DNA of 64,000 bases from Rhodospirillales bacterium (GCA_947473305.1 CANJCB010000012.1:1-64000), one strand, 5' to 3'. Counted from the stretch's first letter, positions 36,226 through 45,730 are shown. The notes: generated from the sequence alone by a model not told the origin. Made by a program: numbers and translations.

Positions 36226-36563
36226 ATATCTAATAGCGGCATTTGGTGGAGTGGATTGAAGGTGACGCTCTGGGATTCTTTCGCCCAGGCTTTGCAGATG
36301 AACTCGTAGGGTGTGAAGCCCTTGAGGGCCTTCAATCGCGGGCCGAAGTTGCGAGCTTTCGCGAAGTCGCGAGCCCGGAAGGGCTCGCCCTTCGCGGGGG
36401 TTCCCTTGACCAGCGGCACGGTTGAACCGCCCACGCCAGGCGCCGTGAACTGAAGGCCGTTGTCGGTGAGCGCCGTGTCCACTGGGTACAGCACGGCCGC
36501 AATCAGGTTCCCGAGGAAGTCGCCCGAGACCGCGGTGGTTTCTTCGCCATCAAATCCCGGAAC
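36222..36563 (-). pseudogene. IS481-family transposase remnant
   Basis: A minus-strand stretch translates to EETTAVSGDFLGNLIAAV, LTDNGLQFT, then jumps to LKALKGFTPYEFICKAWAKE and [11 protein letters not shown], which are the middle and end of an IS481-type DDE transposase. About 70 residues between, including the ENGQVER-type segment with the catalytic Glu, are missing or replaced. The remnant ends in TAG whose CTAG is shared with the helicase stop. No intact inverted repeats were recognised. The frame continues upstream into antisense of the lipoprotein gene and is not meaningful there. Confidence 0.75.
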
Positions 36564-36570
36564 TAAACAC

Positions 36571-37203
36571 CTAGCGGGTGGCGGACGACCCGGTGGCGAC
36601 GACCCAGGCGATGATCTCCTGGATGATCTGGTGGTTGGCCTCGTCGAAAGCATCCACGATGGCCGGGACTTCGTTGCGGGAAGCGCGCTGAACGGCGTTC
36701 GCCATATGCTGACCGATGACGATCCGATCCGCCATCCGGACGAGTTTTGCCGAAAAGGAGATGCGGACTTCGGGGGACGCTTCGGCGCCGGCCCCAGGCG
36801 CGCCATAACGGGCCTCGAAGTGGAGAAGATCGGTCTTCAGCGCCCAATCCGCCCGAAGCGCCAGCGACTCGCGTGCCACGGCCGGGGTCCGCCCGCTGAG
36901 TTCCAGGCTCTCGATCAGCAGGCTCTGGACCATGAGCGGCGCACGGTCGCTCCAGGCCACGCCGCCGAAATAATCGAAACTTGTGGCGCTGCGGGTCAGC
37001 GCGATCCGGTCGGTATCGAGAGCAGAGGGCGCAAAGGGCGTATCGACGAGGAGCTGCCCTTTTAGGGCAGGGCCGGATGCCGATGCGGGCGGCGCGACCG
37101 TCAGCCTGAAAAGCTGAGGGGGCGGATTGCCCTTCGGCAGGATGCTGCAGCCGGCGAGCGCGCCTGCTCCTGCCAGCAGGAAACGGCGGGACGGAAGGGT
37201 CAT
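36571..37203 (-). CDS. ABC-type transport auxiliary lipoprotein (PqiC-like), Mla-type operon
   Basis: A 210-residue lipoprotein; the start SRRFLLAGAGALAGCS contains a twin-arginine pair and the lipobox LAGC, so it may travel by Tat. The rest matches the ABC-type transport auxiliary component (PqiC/DUF330-like), which works at the outer membrane with MCE transporters. It is the last gene of the operon; its start overlaps the MlaD-like stop (ATGA). Confidence 0.87.
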   Translation of the reverse strand: MTLPSRRFLLAGAGALAGCSILPKGNPPPQLFRLTVAPPASASGPALKGQLLVDTPFAPSALDTDRIALTRSATSFDYFGGVAWSDRAPLMVQSLLIESLELSGRTPAVARESLALRADWALKTDLLHFEARYGAPGAGAEASPEVRISFSAKLVRMADRIVIGQHMANAVQRASRNEVPAIVDAFDEANHQIIQEIIAWVVATGSSATR

Positions 37204-38141
37204 TTCGGCCGGTACCCCTCGCGGTTGTTGCCAAAGAAGAAGCGGGAGGGATCGCGCTCGATCTCGTTGCTGAGCCGCGTGATGCTTCCCATCAGGACGC
37301 GCGCATCGGCCAGAAGCTCGTTCAGGGAATTGACGGTATTCTGGGTCGCGTCCTTGATGCCCGGCCGGTTCTCCTGGATCAGCGCGTCGACATGCCCCGC
37401 GACATCGTTGAGGCGATGGATGGTGTCGTTCAGCTGGCGCAGGGTCTGGGTCGCGTTGTTGCCCGCACTTTCCACCGACGCCGCCGCCTTGTCGAAGCGC
37501 GCGAGCGAATTGCGCAGATCGCGCATCACCGCCGAGGCGTCGGTGATCACCGTGTTGATATCGTCACTGCGCGCCGCCACCGCTCCCGTCAGACGCTCGA
37601 TATTATCGAGGGTTTTCGCAAAGGCCGCGCGGTTCGATTCGTCGAGAAAATCGTTGATCCGATCCGCGATCGCGATCGCCTTCTGCAGCACCAGAGGCGC
37701 ATCGGCAACCACAGTCTGCAGCCGTGAGCGCTGGGCTGTGATGATCGGGTAACGCTCCCCGTCCCGGGCCTCGAGCGCCGCCGCGCTCTGGCTGCCGCCG
37801 GTGATCTCGATGAAAGCGACCCCAGTGATGCCCTGGGTTTCGAGCGAGGCCACGGCATCGGACTTTATCACGGTCCCGGACCGGAGCTGCACCGTTACCC
37901 GGACCCGGCCGGGATTCGTCGTGTCGAGCTGGATGGCGCTCACCCGCCCAATCTGGATGCCGCTGTAGCGGACCGGGGCGCCGTCGCTGAGCCCGGTGAC
38001 CGATCCTTCGAAGAATATGTCGTAGAAAGCGAACTCCCGCGTGAACTCGACCCGGGCGAGCCAGAGGACGGCGACGAAGACTCCTGTGACGACGATCAGG
38101 ACGAAGGCCCCGACCATGACGTAGTTGCCGCGTGTCTCCAT
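37200..38141 (-). CDS. MlaD-family (MCE domain) periplasmic protein
   Basis: A 313-residue protein with one N-terminal membrane helix (METRGNYVMVGAFVLIVVTGVFVAVLW), then an MCE domain (about 35-115; FEGSVTGLSDGAPVRYSGIQIGRV, GITGVAFIEITGG) and a long helical C-terminal region with coiled-coil character to residue ~300. MCE proteins form hexameric rings that carry phospholipids between the membranes. It is longer than E. coli MlaD, as in alphaproteobacterial relatives. Confidence 0.92.
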   Translation of the reverse strand: METRGNYVMVGAFVLIVVTGVFVAVLWLARVEFTREFAFYDIFFEGSVTGLSDGAPVRYSGIQIGRVSAIQLDTTNPGRVRVTVQLRSGTVIKSDAVASLETQGITGVAFIEITGGSQSAAALEARDGERYPIITAQRSRLQTVVADAPLVLQKAIAIADRINDFLDESNRAAFAKTLDNIERLTGAVAARSDDINTVITDASAVMRDLRNSLARFDKAAASVESAGNNATQTLRQLNDTIHRLNDVAGHVDALIQENRPGIKDATQNTVNSLNELLADARVLMGSITRLSNEIERDPSRFFFGNNREGYRPK

Positions 38142-38144
38142 ACC

Positions 38145-38969
38145 CTATCCGTGATCCTTTTCGAGCGCGGCTCGGCCGCGCGGTCCATGGAAGTAAGATT
38201 GTATCCAGGGATGCGGATCGTCCATGAGTTCGGTCATTGTGCCGATTCTGAGACGCTTGTCGATCAGGACCGCGATCCGGTCGCAGATTGTCCTGAGCGT
38301 ATCGAGGTCGTGGGTCACCAGAAAAACCGTGAGCCCGAGGCTTTTCCTCAAATCGAGGATCAGCGTGTCGAAGGCGGCCGCGGCTATCGGGTCGAGACCC
38401 GCGGTGGGCTCGTCGAGGAAAAGCAGCGGGGGGTCCAGGGCAAGCGCCCGGGCGAGCCCCGCGCGCTTGCGCATGCCGCCCGAAAGCTCCGAGGGGAATT
38501 TCACCGCCGCATCGGCGGGCAGGCCGACCATGGCGATCTTCACCGCCGCGATCTCGTCCATCAGCCTTGGCGGCAGGGCCATCGTCTCGCGCAGCGGCAC
38601 CTCGATATTCTGCGCGACGGTCAGCGAACTGAAGAGCGCGCCATCCTGGAAAAGGACGCCCCAACGGGCCTCGACCTTGCGCCGCGCTTCCGCATCCAGC
38701 TCGGAAAGATCCTGGCCGAAAACCTCGATCTTGCCGCGCAGCGGTTCGTAGAGGCCGACCACGGTGCGCAGAAGCACGGATTTCCCGGTGCCCGATCCGC
38801 CGACCACGCCGACGATTTCGCCCGGCATGATATCGAGATCGAGGTTGCGATGAAGCGTCTTCGTCCCCAACCGCGTCTTGAGGTTGCGGATCCGCAGCAC
38901 CGGCTCGCCGCCGGCTTGAGGGACTGCCTCAGATATGGAGGGCAGCGAAGAGGAGAGAGAAGCAGGCAT
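38145..38969 (-). CDS. MlaF-like ABC transporter ATP-binding protein
   Basis: A 274-residue ATPase that powers the MCE lipid transporter. Walker A GGSGTGKSVLL (about 57-67), Q-loop FQDGALFSSLTV (a feature of MlaF-type ATPases), signature LSGGMRKRAGLARAL, Walker B LLFLDEPTAGLDPI, and THDLDT switch His are present. Its start lies inside the permease gene 3' end (41-base overlap); the next gene begins three bases after its stop. Confidence 0.93.
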   Translation of the reverse strand: MPASLSSSLPSISEAVPQAGGEPVLRIRNLKTRLGTKTLHRNLDLDIMPGEIVGVVGGSGTGKSVLLRTVVGLYEPLRGKIEVFGQDLSELDAEARRKVEARWGVLFQDGALFSSLTVAQNIEVPLRETMALPPRLMDEIAAVKIAMVGLPADAAVKFPSELSGGMRKRAGLARALALDPPLLFLDEPTAGLDPIAAAAFDTLILDLRKSLGLTVFLVTHDLDTLRTICDRIAVLIDKRLRIGTMTELMDDPHPWIQSYFHGPRGRAALEKDHG

Positions 38970-40071
38970 CGACCAAGATCACCAGGAAAAGCGATTCCAC
39001 CACGGCGGTGGTGGTAAGCCGACCCACACTTTCGGCGCTGCGGGACACCCGGAGCCCTTCATAGCATCCAGTTAGCGCGATAATGACGGCGAAAAAGGGG
39101 GCTTTCATGACGCCCAGCCAAAAAGTCCAGCCGAAGAGCGCGGACTGAAGCTGTCTCAGGAAGGCCGGAATGGGGATGCCGAGCGCTCCCCAGGACATGA
39201 GCGCGCCTCCCAGCAACCCCATGAAGTTCGCGAAGAAGACCAGGAGCGGCAGCATCAGGGTGAGCGCCAGGAGGCGGGGCAGCACCAACACCTCGATGGG
39301 ATCGAGGCCGAGCGTTCGCATCGCGTCGACCTCCTCGTTCACCTTCATGGCGCCGATCTCGGCGGTGAAGGCGCTGCCGGAGCGGCCGGCCACGATGATG
39401 GCGGTCATCAAGACGCCCAGCTCGCGCAGTACGCCGATGCCCAGGAGATTGACCGTATAGATCTCCGCGCCGAACCGCCGGAGCTGATCGGCGCCCTGAT
39501 AGGCGAAGACGATGCCGATGAGGAAGGACAGAAGCCCGACGATGGGCAGCGCCGTGACGCCCGTCCGCTCCATCTGGCTGATGAGCGCCGGAAGTCTCAG
39601 GCGGCGCGGGCTGCGCAGAGTGCGAAGGCCGACGACCGAAACCAGTCCCATGAAGCCGACAAGATCTCTTCCGCGCGCCAGCGCCTTGACGAACTCAAGC
39701 CCGATGACGTTCAGGAAGGCGGCGAAGCCATGGAAGCGCGAATGGGGATGACGGATCGGCTTGCCGTCGAGGGCGTCGCTGTCCACCTGGGCCAGGAGCG
39801 GTTCGAACGCGGGCGGAAGCTCGACGAGCCTCACCTCATGGCCTTGGGCGACGAGCGCGCGTTTGGTCCGCACGACAAGCCAGGCGCCCGCCGTGTCCAT
39901 GGCTTCGATCCCCGAAAGATCGATGGTTACATCCCGGGCCGAGCCTACATCGAGCTTCCGCAAGCGAGCGTCGAGATCCACCGCGGATGCGATGCGCCAG
40001 GAACCGCCCGCCCGAAGCACCACGGCCTCGTCGGTGCGATCAATCTCGAGGAGCGCGCGATCAGCCGGCAT
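38929..40071 (-). CDS. MlaE-family permease with N-terminal STAS domain
   Basis: A 380-residue fusion: residues ~1-110 are a STAS domain (AVDLDARLRKLDVGSARDVTIDLSGIEAMDTAGAWLVV), equivalent to MlaB, and ~150-380 are the MlaE permease with about five helices (GIVFAYQGADQLRRFGAEIYTVNLLGIG, RSGSAFTAEIGAMKVNEEVDAMRTLG). MlaE moves phospholipid out of or into the inner membrane. It begins the operon MlaE-F-D-lipoprotein. Confidence 0.92.
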   Translation of the reverse strand: MPADRALLEIDRTDEAVVLRAGGSWRIASAVDLDARLRKLDVGSARDVTIDLSGIEAMDTAGAWLVVRTKRALVAQGHEVRLVELPPAFEPLLAQVDSDALDGKPIRHPHSRFHGFAAFLNVIGLEFVKALARGRDLVGFMGLVSVVGLRTLRSPRRLRLPALISQMERTGVTALPIVGLLSFLIGIVFAYQGADQLRRFGAEIYTVNLLGIGVLRELGVLMTAIIVAGRSGSAFTAEIGAMKVNEEVDAMRTLGLDPIEVLVLPRLLALTLMLPLLVFFANFMGLLGGALMSWGALGIPIPAFLRQLQSALFGWTFWLGVMKAPFFAVIIALTGCYEGLRVSRSAESVGRLTTTAVVESLFLVILVDACFSLLFAALHI

Positions 40072-40363
40072 TACCGCGTCACCTTAGGACCGAAAGTCGT
40101 CCATCGGTGTTCTTTTTCGCGTTCCCCTCCGGCGGCCCGTCTTCCTCGAAAGCCGGGACCAGGGACTCGGGCGGCGCCGTTCCCTTCTGCGTCATAAGCC
40201 TCCCCCCTCCATCCCCGGATCGAGAGTAACGATCGTTTCGCTTCCTTGGCAAACATTCCGGCTTGTCTCGCTTCCCGGGGACAAATGCTGCTTTCTCTAT
40301 GCGACGAGTAAGTTAGAGTGCCGGAACTTTCGGGCGACCCCGCCTCATTGCTGGACGAGAAGC
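40072..40363. other. divergent control region of mlaE-like operon and apt
   Basis: About 290 bases between two divergent operons. No gene or clear repeat is seen; a 61-codon minus-strand frame (40071-40256) has no ribosome site or family signs. It presumably holds both promoters. Confidence 0.4.
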
Positions 40364-40879
40364 ATGAACCTCAAGGACCATATTCGCGGCGTACCTGATT
40401 TCCCGAAGCCCGGCATTCTTTTCTATGACATCTCGACCCTGCTGGCCCATGCCGGCGCCTGGCGCGAGACGGTCGAGCAGCTCACGAGAGAGATCGGCAA
40501 ATATCGGCCGGACCGTCTCGTCGGCATCGAATCCCGCGGCTTCCTCGTGGCCGCCCCCCTGGCCCATCAGCTCGGCTGCGGTTTCACCATGGTGCGCAAG
40601 AAGGGCAAGCTTCCGGGGACCACCATCCCCTTCAGCTATGACCTCGAATACGGCAGCGACACGATCGAGATCCAGGCCGACGCCATCAAGCCCGGCGAAA
40701 GGGTTGTGGTGCTCGACGACCTGCTGGCGACCGGCGGCACGCTTTCGGCAGCCATCAAGCTGAGCCGGATGGTCGGCGGCGACGTGGTGGCGGCCGCCTG
40801 CATCATCGAGCTGACGTTCCTCAATGGACGCAGCCGCCTCGATGTGCCGTTCTCCTCGATGGTCGCCTACGACAGCTAG
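40364..40879 (+). CDS. apt: adenine phosphoribosyltransferase
   Basis: Apt salvages adenine to AMP using PRPP. The 171-residue protein has the family start [23 protein letters not shown], the flexible loop with [14 protein letters not shown] and VRKKGKLPG, and the PRPP motif [14 protein letters not shown]. It is full length. It stands upstream of, and convergent to, the polyamine transporter genes. Confidence 0.96.
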   Translation: MNLKDHIRGVPDFPKPGILFYDISTLLAHAGAWRETVEQLTREIGKYRPDRLVGIESRGFLVAAPLAHQLGCGFTMVRKKGKLPGTTIPFSYDLEYGSDTIEIQADAIKPGERVVVLDDLLATGGTLSAAIKLSRMVGGDVVAAACIIELTFLNGRSRLDVPFSSMVAYDS

Positions 40880-40890
40880 GCTGGCCCGAG

Positions 40891-41706
40891 CTAGGCTGGA
40901 GGCCGCTTCTCGTTTGTCAGCATCAGGCGGCTCGCGATCACGACCACGACGGTGACGGTGGCGACCAGGATCGTCGCCAGCGCGTTGATCTGGGGACTGA
41001 CGCCCAGCCGGACGCTGGAAAAGATCACCATGGGCAAGGTCGTGGACGCCGGTCCCGAGACGAAGCTCGTGATCACCAGATCGTCGAGCGACAGGGTGAA
41101 GGCCAGAAGCCATCCCGCCACCAGCGCCGGTGAGATCAACGGCAGGGTGATCACGAAGAAGACCTTCAGCGGCCGAGCGCCGAGGTCGAGGGCCGCCTCT
41201 TCGAGCGACATGTCGAAGGCGGAAAGCCGAGCCTCCACCACCACCGCCACAAAGGCCAACGTGAAGGTCATATGGGCGATGAGGATGGTCAGCACGCCCC
41301 GGCCCTGGGGCCAGCCGATGATGCTTTCCAACGATACGAAGAGCAGCAGCAGCGAAAGGCCGGTAATGACCTCCGGCATGACGAGGGGAGCCGTCACCAT
41401 GGAGCCGAAAAGCCCCCGCCCATGAAAGCGCCGGTAACGCGCCAGCACAAAGCCCGCCAAGGTGCCCAGCACCAGCGCGCCTGTCGCCGAAATCGCCGCG
41501 ATGCGCAGACTGAGAAGAGCCGCCGTCAAAATCGCATCGTTATGAAAGAGCTCGCTATACCAATGGGTCGAAAACCCGGCCCAGACGGTCACGAGGCGCG
41601 AGGAATTGAAGGAATAGACGATCAGCGAAACGATGGGTCCGTAGAGAAAGCAGAACCCCAGCAGCATCATGAGGGGCACGAAGATGCGGCGCCGGCCGTA
41701 GATCAT
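40891..41706 (-). CDS. spermidine/putrescine ABC transporter permease (PotI/PotC-like)
   Basis: The second inner membrane permease, 271 residues with about six helices, PotC/PotI-type (LYGPIVSLIVYSFNSSRLVTVWAGFSTHWYSELF). The EAA loop is SLEEAALDLGARPLKVFFVI. The ATG at 41706 overlaps the PotH-like stop (ATGA). It is the last gene of the operon. Confidence 0.92.
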   Translation of the reverse strand: MIYGRRRIFVPLMMLLGFCFLYGPIVSLIVYSFNSSRLVTVWAGFSTHWYSELFHNDAILTAALLSLRIAAISATGALVLGTLAGFVLARYRRFHGRGLFGSMVTAPLVMPEVITGLSLLLLFVSLESIIGWPQGRGVLTILIAHMTFTLAFVAVVVEARLSAFDMSLEEAALDLGARPLKVFFVITLPLISPALVAGWLLAFTLSLDDLVITSFVSGPASTTLPMVIFSSVRLGVSPQINALATILVATVTVVVVIASRLMLTNEKRPPA

Positions 41707-42590
41707 CTTGCTTCCCCGCCCCCCAGATGCTTGCGCAGCAAGGCCATGGGGATGACCACCAGCACGAGCATCGAGACCGCCAGCGCCGAGGCGACCGGCC
41801 AGTCGCGGTTGGTGAAGAACTCGTCCCAGAGGACCTTGCCGATCATCAGCGTATCGGGTCCGCCCAGAAGGTCCGGGATGACGAATTCGCCGACCATGGG
41901 AATGAAGACCAGAAGACAGCCCGCCGCTATGCCCGGGAGGGAAAGCGGCAGTGTCACATTCCAGAAGGCGCGGGACGGCGGGCAACCGAGGTCGGCCGCC
42001 GCCTCCAGCAAGGTGGGATCGAGTTTTTCGAGCTGGGCGTAAAGCGGCAGGATCATATAGGGCAGGTAGGAGTAGGTCAGCCCCAGATAGACCGCGAAGG
42101 CGTTGTTGAGCAATGGCAGCGGATCGCCGATGAGCCCCGCCCAGATCAGCAGGTTGTTGATGATGCCGTTGCCCTTCAGCAAGCCGATCCAGGCATAGAC
42201 GCGGATGAGATAGCTCGTCCAGAACGGCAGGATCACCAGCATCAAGAGAAGGCCGCGCCAAGCCCTGGGCGCCCGCGCGATCCCATAGGCAAGGGGATAG
42301 CCGATCAGCAGGCAGCAGACCGTGGCCCCCGCCGCGAATTTCAGGGAATTGAGATAGGCCCTGAGATAAAGGAAATCGTCGCCGATGAGCCGGTAATTGG
42401 CGAGTGAGGCCAGCAGCGACGTCTTGCCGTCGTCGTCCGGCCCGATGAGCGGCGTGAAGGGCGGAATGCCGAGCGCCGTCTCCGCGAAACTGATCTTCAA
42501 GACGATCGCGAAGGGCACCATGAAGAAAAGCAGGAGCCACAGATAGGGGATCGCGATGACCGCCCTGCGGCCGGCCCTTCCCTCCCTCAT
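41703..42590 (-). CDS. spermidine/putrescine ABC transporter permease (PotH/PotB-like)
   Basis: A 295-residue permease with the PotH signature: AIPYLWLLLFFMVPFAIVLKISFA, FWTSYLIRVYAWIGLLK, GIINNLLI and the EAA loop LLEAAADLGCPPSRAFWNV. ATG at 42590 overlaps the ATPase stop as ATGA and lies behind a GAGGGAGG-like site, so it is preferred over a start 14 codons upstream. Confidence 0.93.
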   Translation of the reverse strand: MREGRAGRRAVIAIPYLWLLLFFMVPFAIVLKISFAETALGIPPFTPLIGPDDDGKTSLLASLANYRLIGDDFLYLRAYLNSLKFAAGATVCCLLIGYPLAYGIARAPRAWRGLLLMLVILPFWTSYLIRVYAWIGLLKGNGIINNLLIWAGLIGDPLPLLNNAFAVYLGLTYSYLPYMILPLYAQLEKLDPTLLEAAADLGCPPSRAFWNVTLPLSLPGIAAGCLLVFIPMVGEFVIPDLLGGPDTLMIGKVLWDEFFTNRDWPVASALAVSMLVLVVIPMALLRKHLGGGEAR

Positions 42591-43693
42591 TGGGTCAGCA
42601 CCACCGGAGCGCTGACGCTCCAGGAAAGCCACGCCTGTTGCCCGACCTCGACGGCCGGTCCCGCGAGCCGGTCGATGTTGGGCACCGTGGCCCGCACCGC
42701 CTTCTGGGACGGCAGGTCGATCCGATAGGTGGAGAGATCGCCGCGATAGGCGATCTCGCGGACGACGCCCTGCACGAGGTTGGAGGCGCCTTCCGGCTTC
42801 GCTGCCGTCAGGACGATCTTTTCGGGGCGGATCGCGAGGGAGACGGCGGTGCCCGCCGCGAGCGGCGCTCCCTGGGCTTGTATGGGAACATCGAGACCCT
42901 CGACGATCACGCTGACCGCGCCGTCACGCGCTTCCACGACCTTGCCGTCGAAGAGGTTCACCGCCCCGATGAAATCCGCGACGAAGCGGGTCGCGGGCTG
43001 TTCATAGACCTCGCGCGGCGTGCCGACCTGGACGATGTTCCCGCTTTGCATGACCGCGACGCGGGAGGCGGTGGTCATTGCCTCTTCCTGGTCGTGGGTC
43101 ACCATTATGAAGGTGATGCCGACCCGGTTCTGGATGCGCACCAGCTCGAAGCGGGTTTCCTCGCGAAGCTTCCTATCGAGAGCTGCCATCGGTTCGTCGA
43201 GCAGGAGAAGCTTTGGTTCCTTCACCAGCGCGCGGGCAAGCGCCACCCGCTGGCGCTCACCGCCGGAAAGCTGGCCTGGCTTGCGCTGCGCGTGCCGGCC
43301 CATATGGACGAGGTCCAGCACCTTCGATACGCGGGTGGCGATCTCGTCCTTGGGACGCTTGTCCTGGCGCAACCCGAAGCCGACGTTGCTGGCCACGGTC
43401 ATATGCGGGAAGAGCGCATAGGACTGGAACATCATATTGACCGGGCGGAGGTAGGGCGGCACCTGGGCCATGTCCTGCCCGTCGATCAGGATCGCGCCCG
43501 CATCGGGCCGCTCGAAACCGGCCAGCATCCGCAGGAGCGTGGTCTTCCCGCAGCCCGAGGGGCCGAGGAGCGCGAAGAACTCGCCCCGCCCGATATCCAA
43601 CGACACATTGTTTACGGCCGCGTGACCGGCGAAGCGCTTTGTCACACCCTCAATGCGCAGATAAGGCGCGCCGCCATCCCCCCCGAGTGGCAT
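42587..43693 (-). CDS. spermidine/putrescine ABC transporter ATP-binding protein (PotG/PotA-like)
   Basis: A 368-residue ATPase with Walker [10 protein letters not shown] (about 45-53), [13 protein letters not shown], signature [16 protein letters not shown], Walker [16 protein letters not shown] and THDQEEAM, followed by a C-terminal TOBE-type domain. It energises polyamine uptake. Confidence 0.94.
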   Translation of the reverse strand: MPLGGDGGAPYLRIEGVTKRFAGHAAVNNVSLDIGRGEFFALLGPSGCGKTTLLRMLAGFERPDAGAILIDGQDMAQVPPYLRPVNMMFQSYALFPHMTVASNVGFGLRQDKRPKDEIATRVSKVLDLVHMGRHAQRKPGQLSGGERQRVALARALVKEPKLLLLDEPMAALDRKLREETRFELVRIQNRVGITFIMVTHDQEEAMTTASRVAVMQSGNIVQVGTPREVYEQPATRFVADFIGAVNLFDGKVVEARDGAVSVIVEGLDVPIQAQGAPLAAGTAVSLAIRPEKIVLTAAKPEGASNLVQGVVREIAYRGDLSTYRIDLPSQKAVRATVPNIDRLAGPAVEVGQQAWLSWSVSAPVVLTQ

Positions 43694-43709
43694 CTAGGCC
43701 CGGCCGCCC

Positions 43710-44804
43710 CTAGCTGCCGGTCTTGACCCGGGTCCAGGCCCGGGTCCGCAGCCGCTCGTATTCCGCCGTCACCGGCGTATCGAAATAGAGCCGCTTCTTC
43801 ACTTCCGCCGAGGGATAGATCCCCGGATCGTTGCGGATCTCCTCGTTGACGAGATCGGTTGCCAACGCATTGGGATTGGCATAGGCGACCGTGTTGCTGA
43901 TCTCGGCCGCAACCTCCGGGCGCAGCATATAGTCCAAGAACTTATAGGCGTTTTCGGGATGGGGGGCGTCGGCCGGGATCGCCAGCATGTCGATCCACAT
44001 CATGGCGCCTTCCTTGGGGATCGAATAGGCGAGCTCGATCCGGTTCTTCGCCTCACCCGCGCGGTTCTTCGCCTGCACCACGTCGCCCGACCAGCCTAGC
44101 GACAGGCAGAGGTCGCCATTGGCGAGATCGTTGATGTATTGGGAGCTGTGGAACTTGCGGATATAGGGTCGGATCTTCTGCAAGACCTCGACCGCCGCCT
44201 GAAGATCCTTGGGATCGCGGCTCAAGGGATCCTTGCCGAGATAGGCGAGCGCCGCGGGCACCACCTCCTGGGCGGTGTCGAGGGTCGAGATCCCGCAGGA
44301 GGCGAGCTTCTTCGCGTTCTCCGGATCGAAGATCAGCGCGAGGCTGTCGGTCGGGGCCTTGTCGCCCAGCGCCGCCTTCACCTTCGCCACGTTGTAGCCG
44401 AGACCCGTCGTGCCCCAGAGATAGGGAATGCCGTATTGATTGCCTGGATCGGCGGCCTCGGCCCGCTGCAGGATTTCCTTGTCGAGATTGCCGTAGTTCG
44501 GGAGTTTCGACTTGTCGAGCTTCAGATGAGTCTTCGCCTTGATCTGCCGCGCCAGAAACGGGCTCGCCGAAGGTACCACGATATCGTAGCCCGAATGCCC
44601 GGCGCTCAGCTTCGCTTCGAGGACCTCATTGCTGTCATAGACGTCGTAGCGGACCTTGATACCGGCCTGCGCCTCGAAGTTCTTGACCGTATCCTCGCCG
44701 ATGTAATCGGACCAGTTGTAGACGTTGAGGACTTTTTCCTGAGCCTCGGCCGAAGAGACCAAGCTCAAAGCCGCGATACAGCCACAGACCAGACGAGCCC
44801 ACAT
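43710..44804 (-). CDS. polyamine ABC transporter substrate-binding protein (PotF/PotD-like)
   Basis: A 364-residue periplasmic binder for putrescine or a related polyamine. A signal peptide ends near SSAEAQ, then LNVYNWSDYIGEDTVKNFEAQAG, the hallmark start of PotD/PotF, and the acidic/aromatic pocket segments YGIPYLWGTTGLGYN and SLGWSGDVVQA. GGGGAGG lies before ATG 44804. It is first in the operon potF-G-H-I. Confidence 0.93.
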   Translation of the reverse strand: MWARLVCGCIAALSLVSSAEAQEKVLNVYNWSDYIGEDTVKNFEAQAGIKVRYDVYDSNEVLEAKLSAGHSGYDIVVPSASPFLARQIKAKTHLKLDKSKLPNYGNLDKEILQRAEAADPGNQYGIPYLWGTTGLGYNVAKVKAALGDKAPTDSLALIFDPENAKKLASCGISTLDTAQEVVPAALAYLGKDPLSRDPKDLQAAVEVLQKIRPYIRKFHSSQYINDLANGDLCLSLGWSGDVVQAKNRAGEAKNRIELAYSIPKEGAMMWIDMLAIPADAPHPENAYKFLDYMLRPEVAAEISNTVAYANPNALATDLVNEEIRNDPGIYPSAEVKKRLYFDTPVTAEYERLRTRAWTRVKTGS

Positions 44805-44937
44805 GCCAAGCCTCCCCACCTCAGAGATGACCGCAGATAGCGGGAGGGCCGCGAGATTGTCAACCATCAGGCCCGCCATTCGCGCTAGGCTGGGCGATAC
44901 TGTGAGGCTTGGCCCTCGCCTTGGGGAGAGTCAGGGT

Positions 44938-45543
44938 ATGGCGAAGACGTTTCTTTATCGAGTTGTGGCCTGGGCATCGCTGGGTTTTTGGGGGGCGTTC
45001 CATTCCCTGCCGGCCTTCGCGCAATCGACCGGCGAGGAAGCGGCGGCGGCACTCCTGCGCAAGCTGCCGTTCCTGGCGGAGCCGGCCGACACCGTGCCCT
45101 CGCCGGATGGCCGCTATATCCTCCGAGTCGCCGGTCCCAATGGCGGGCACCGCCTCGTCGCGGAGATAGCGAAGTCCCACAAGACCTTGGACCTTATGCC
45201 GATCCACCAGAACGTTGCCGTCGCCTGGCGCCCGGACAGCAAGCTCTTCTTCGTCAATCTCACCCGAGGGGAGAATGTGGCGAATTGCGAGATCATCGAT
45301 CCCGCCGCCAAGCGTCCGCTGCTCCTGTCGCTCGGCAATGAGGCGGGACGGAAGCTTGGGCTCGTATCGGTCGACGACCTGGACGACATCGCGCGCTTCC
45401 GTCTTTCCTGCGTCGGCTGGACCGGCCCCAACCAGGTCGAGATCGTCATCTGGTGGCGCGACCAGGTTGCCCGGGAGCGCTCGGAATTCAACAACCGCCG
45501 CCTGATCTACGACCTCAAGACCCAGAAGTTCGCACGGCTATAG
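44938..45543 (+). CDS. exported hypothetical protein, 201 residues
   Basis: A likely periplasmic protein with signal peptide MAKTFLYRVVAWASLGFWGAFHSLPAFAQS. The mature part reads as beta-rich, with segments such as SPDGRYILRVAGPNGGHR and VAVAWRPDSKLFFVN that look like beta-propeller blades (WD/TolB-like), but only two such repeats are seen. No catalytic motif. Function unknown. ATG at 44938 with a weak upstream site; the frame is divergent from potF. Confidence 0.7.
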   Translation: MAKTFLYRVVAWASLGFWGAFHSLPAFAQSTGEEAAAALLRKLPFLAEPADTVPSPDGRYILRVAGPNGGHRLVAEIAKSHKTLDLMPIHQNVAVAWRPDSKLFFVNLTRGENVANCEIIDPAAKRPLLLSLGNEAGRKLGLVSVDDLDDIARFRLSCVGWTGPNQVEIVIWWRDQVARERSEFNNRRLIYDLKTQKFARL

Positions 45544-45544
45544 G

Positions 45545-45730
45545 TTAGCCGTCAGCCTTCTGGCGCGGCTTGCGCTCTTCCTGAGCGGGAAGGCGCGGTC
45601 GGCTCTGGCCGGGTCTGGTGGGTGAACCGCCCTCATGGGTTTCGAGCTGGGGATTGCCGGTCTTCATCCCCGATTTGGAGGGGTTGGTTTGGGCTGCCTT
45701 CTCGTTGTGCCGAGTGGCTTCGCGGGTCAT
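45545..45730 (-). CDS. small basic, probably disordered protein, 61 residues
   Basis: A strong GGAAGGAG site lies eight bases before ATG 45730. The product is rich in Lys, Arg, Gln, Pro and Gly (EKAAQTNPSKSGMKTGNPQL) with no hydrophobic core, so it is probably unstructured. No family is recognised. Its TAA ends two bases from the stop of the convergent gene. Could be a stress-type small protein or a chance frame; the ribosome site favours a gene. Confidence 0.5.
   Translation of the reverse strand: MTREATRHNEKAAQTNPSKSGMKTGNPQLETHEGGSPTRPGQSRPRLPAQEERKPRQKADG

Noticed and set aside
40071-40256. 61-codon minus-strand frame between the mlaE-like gene and apt
   Set aside because: No ribosome site and no recognisable features; lies in the divergent control region.
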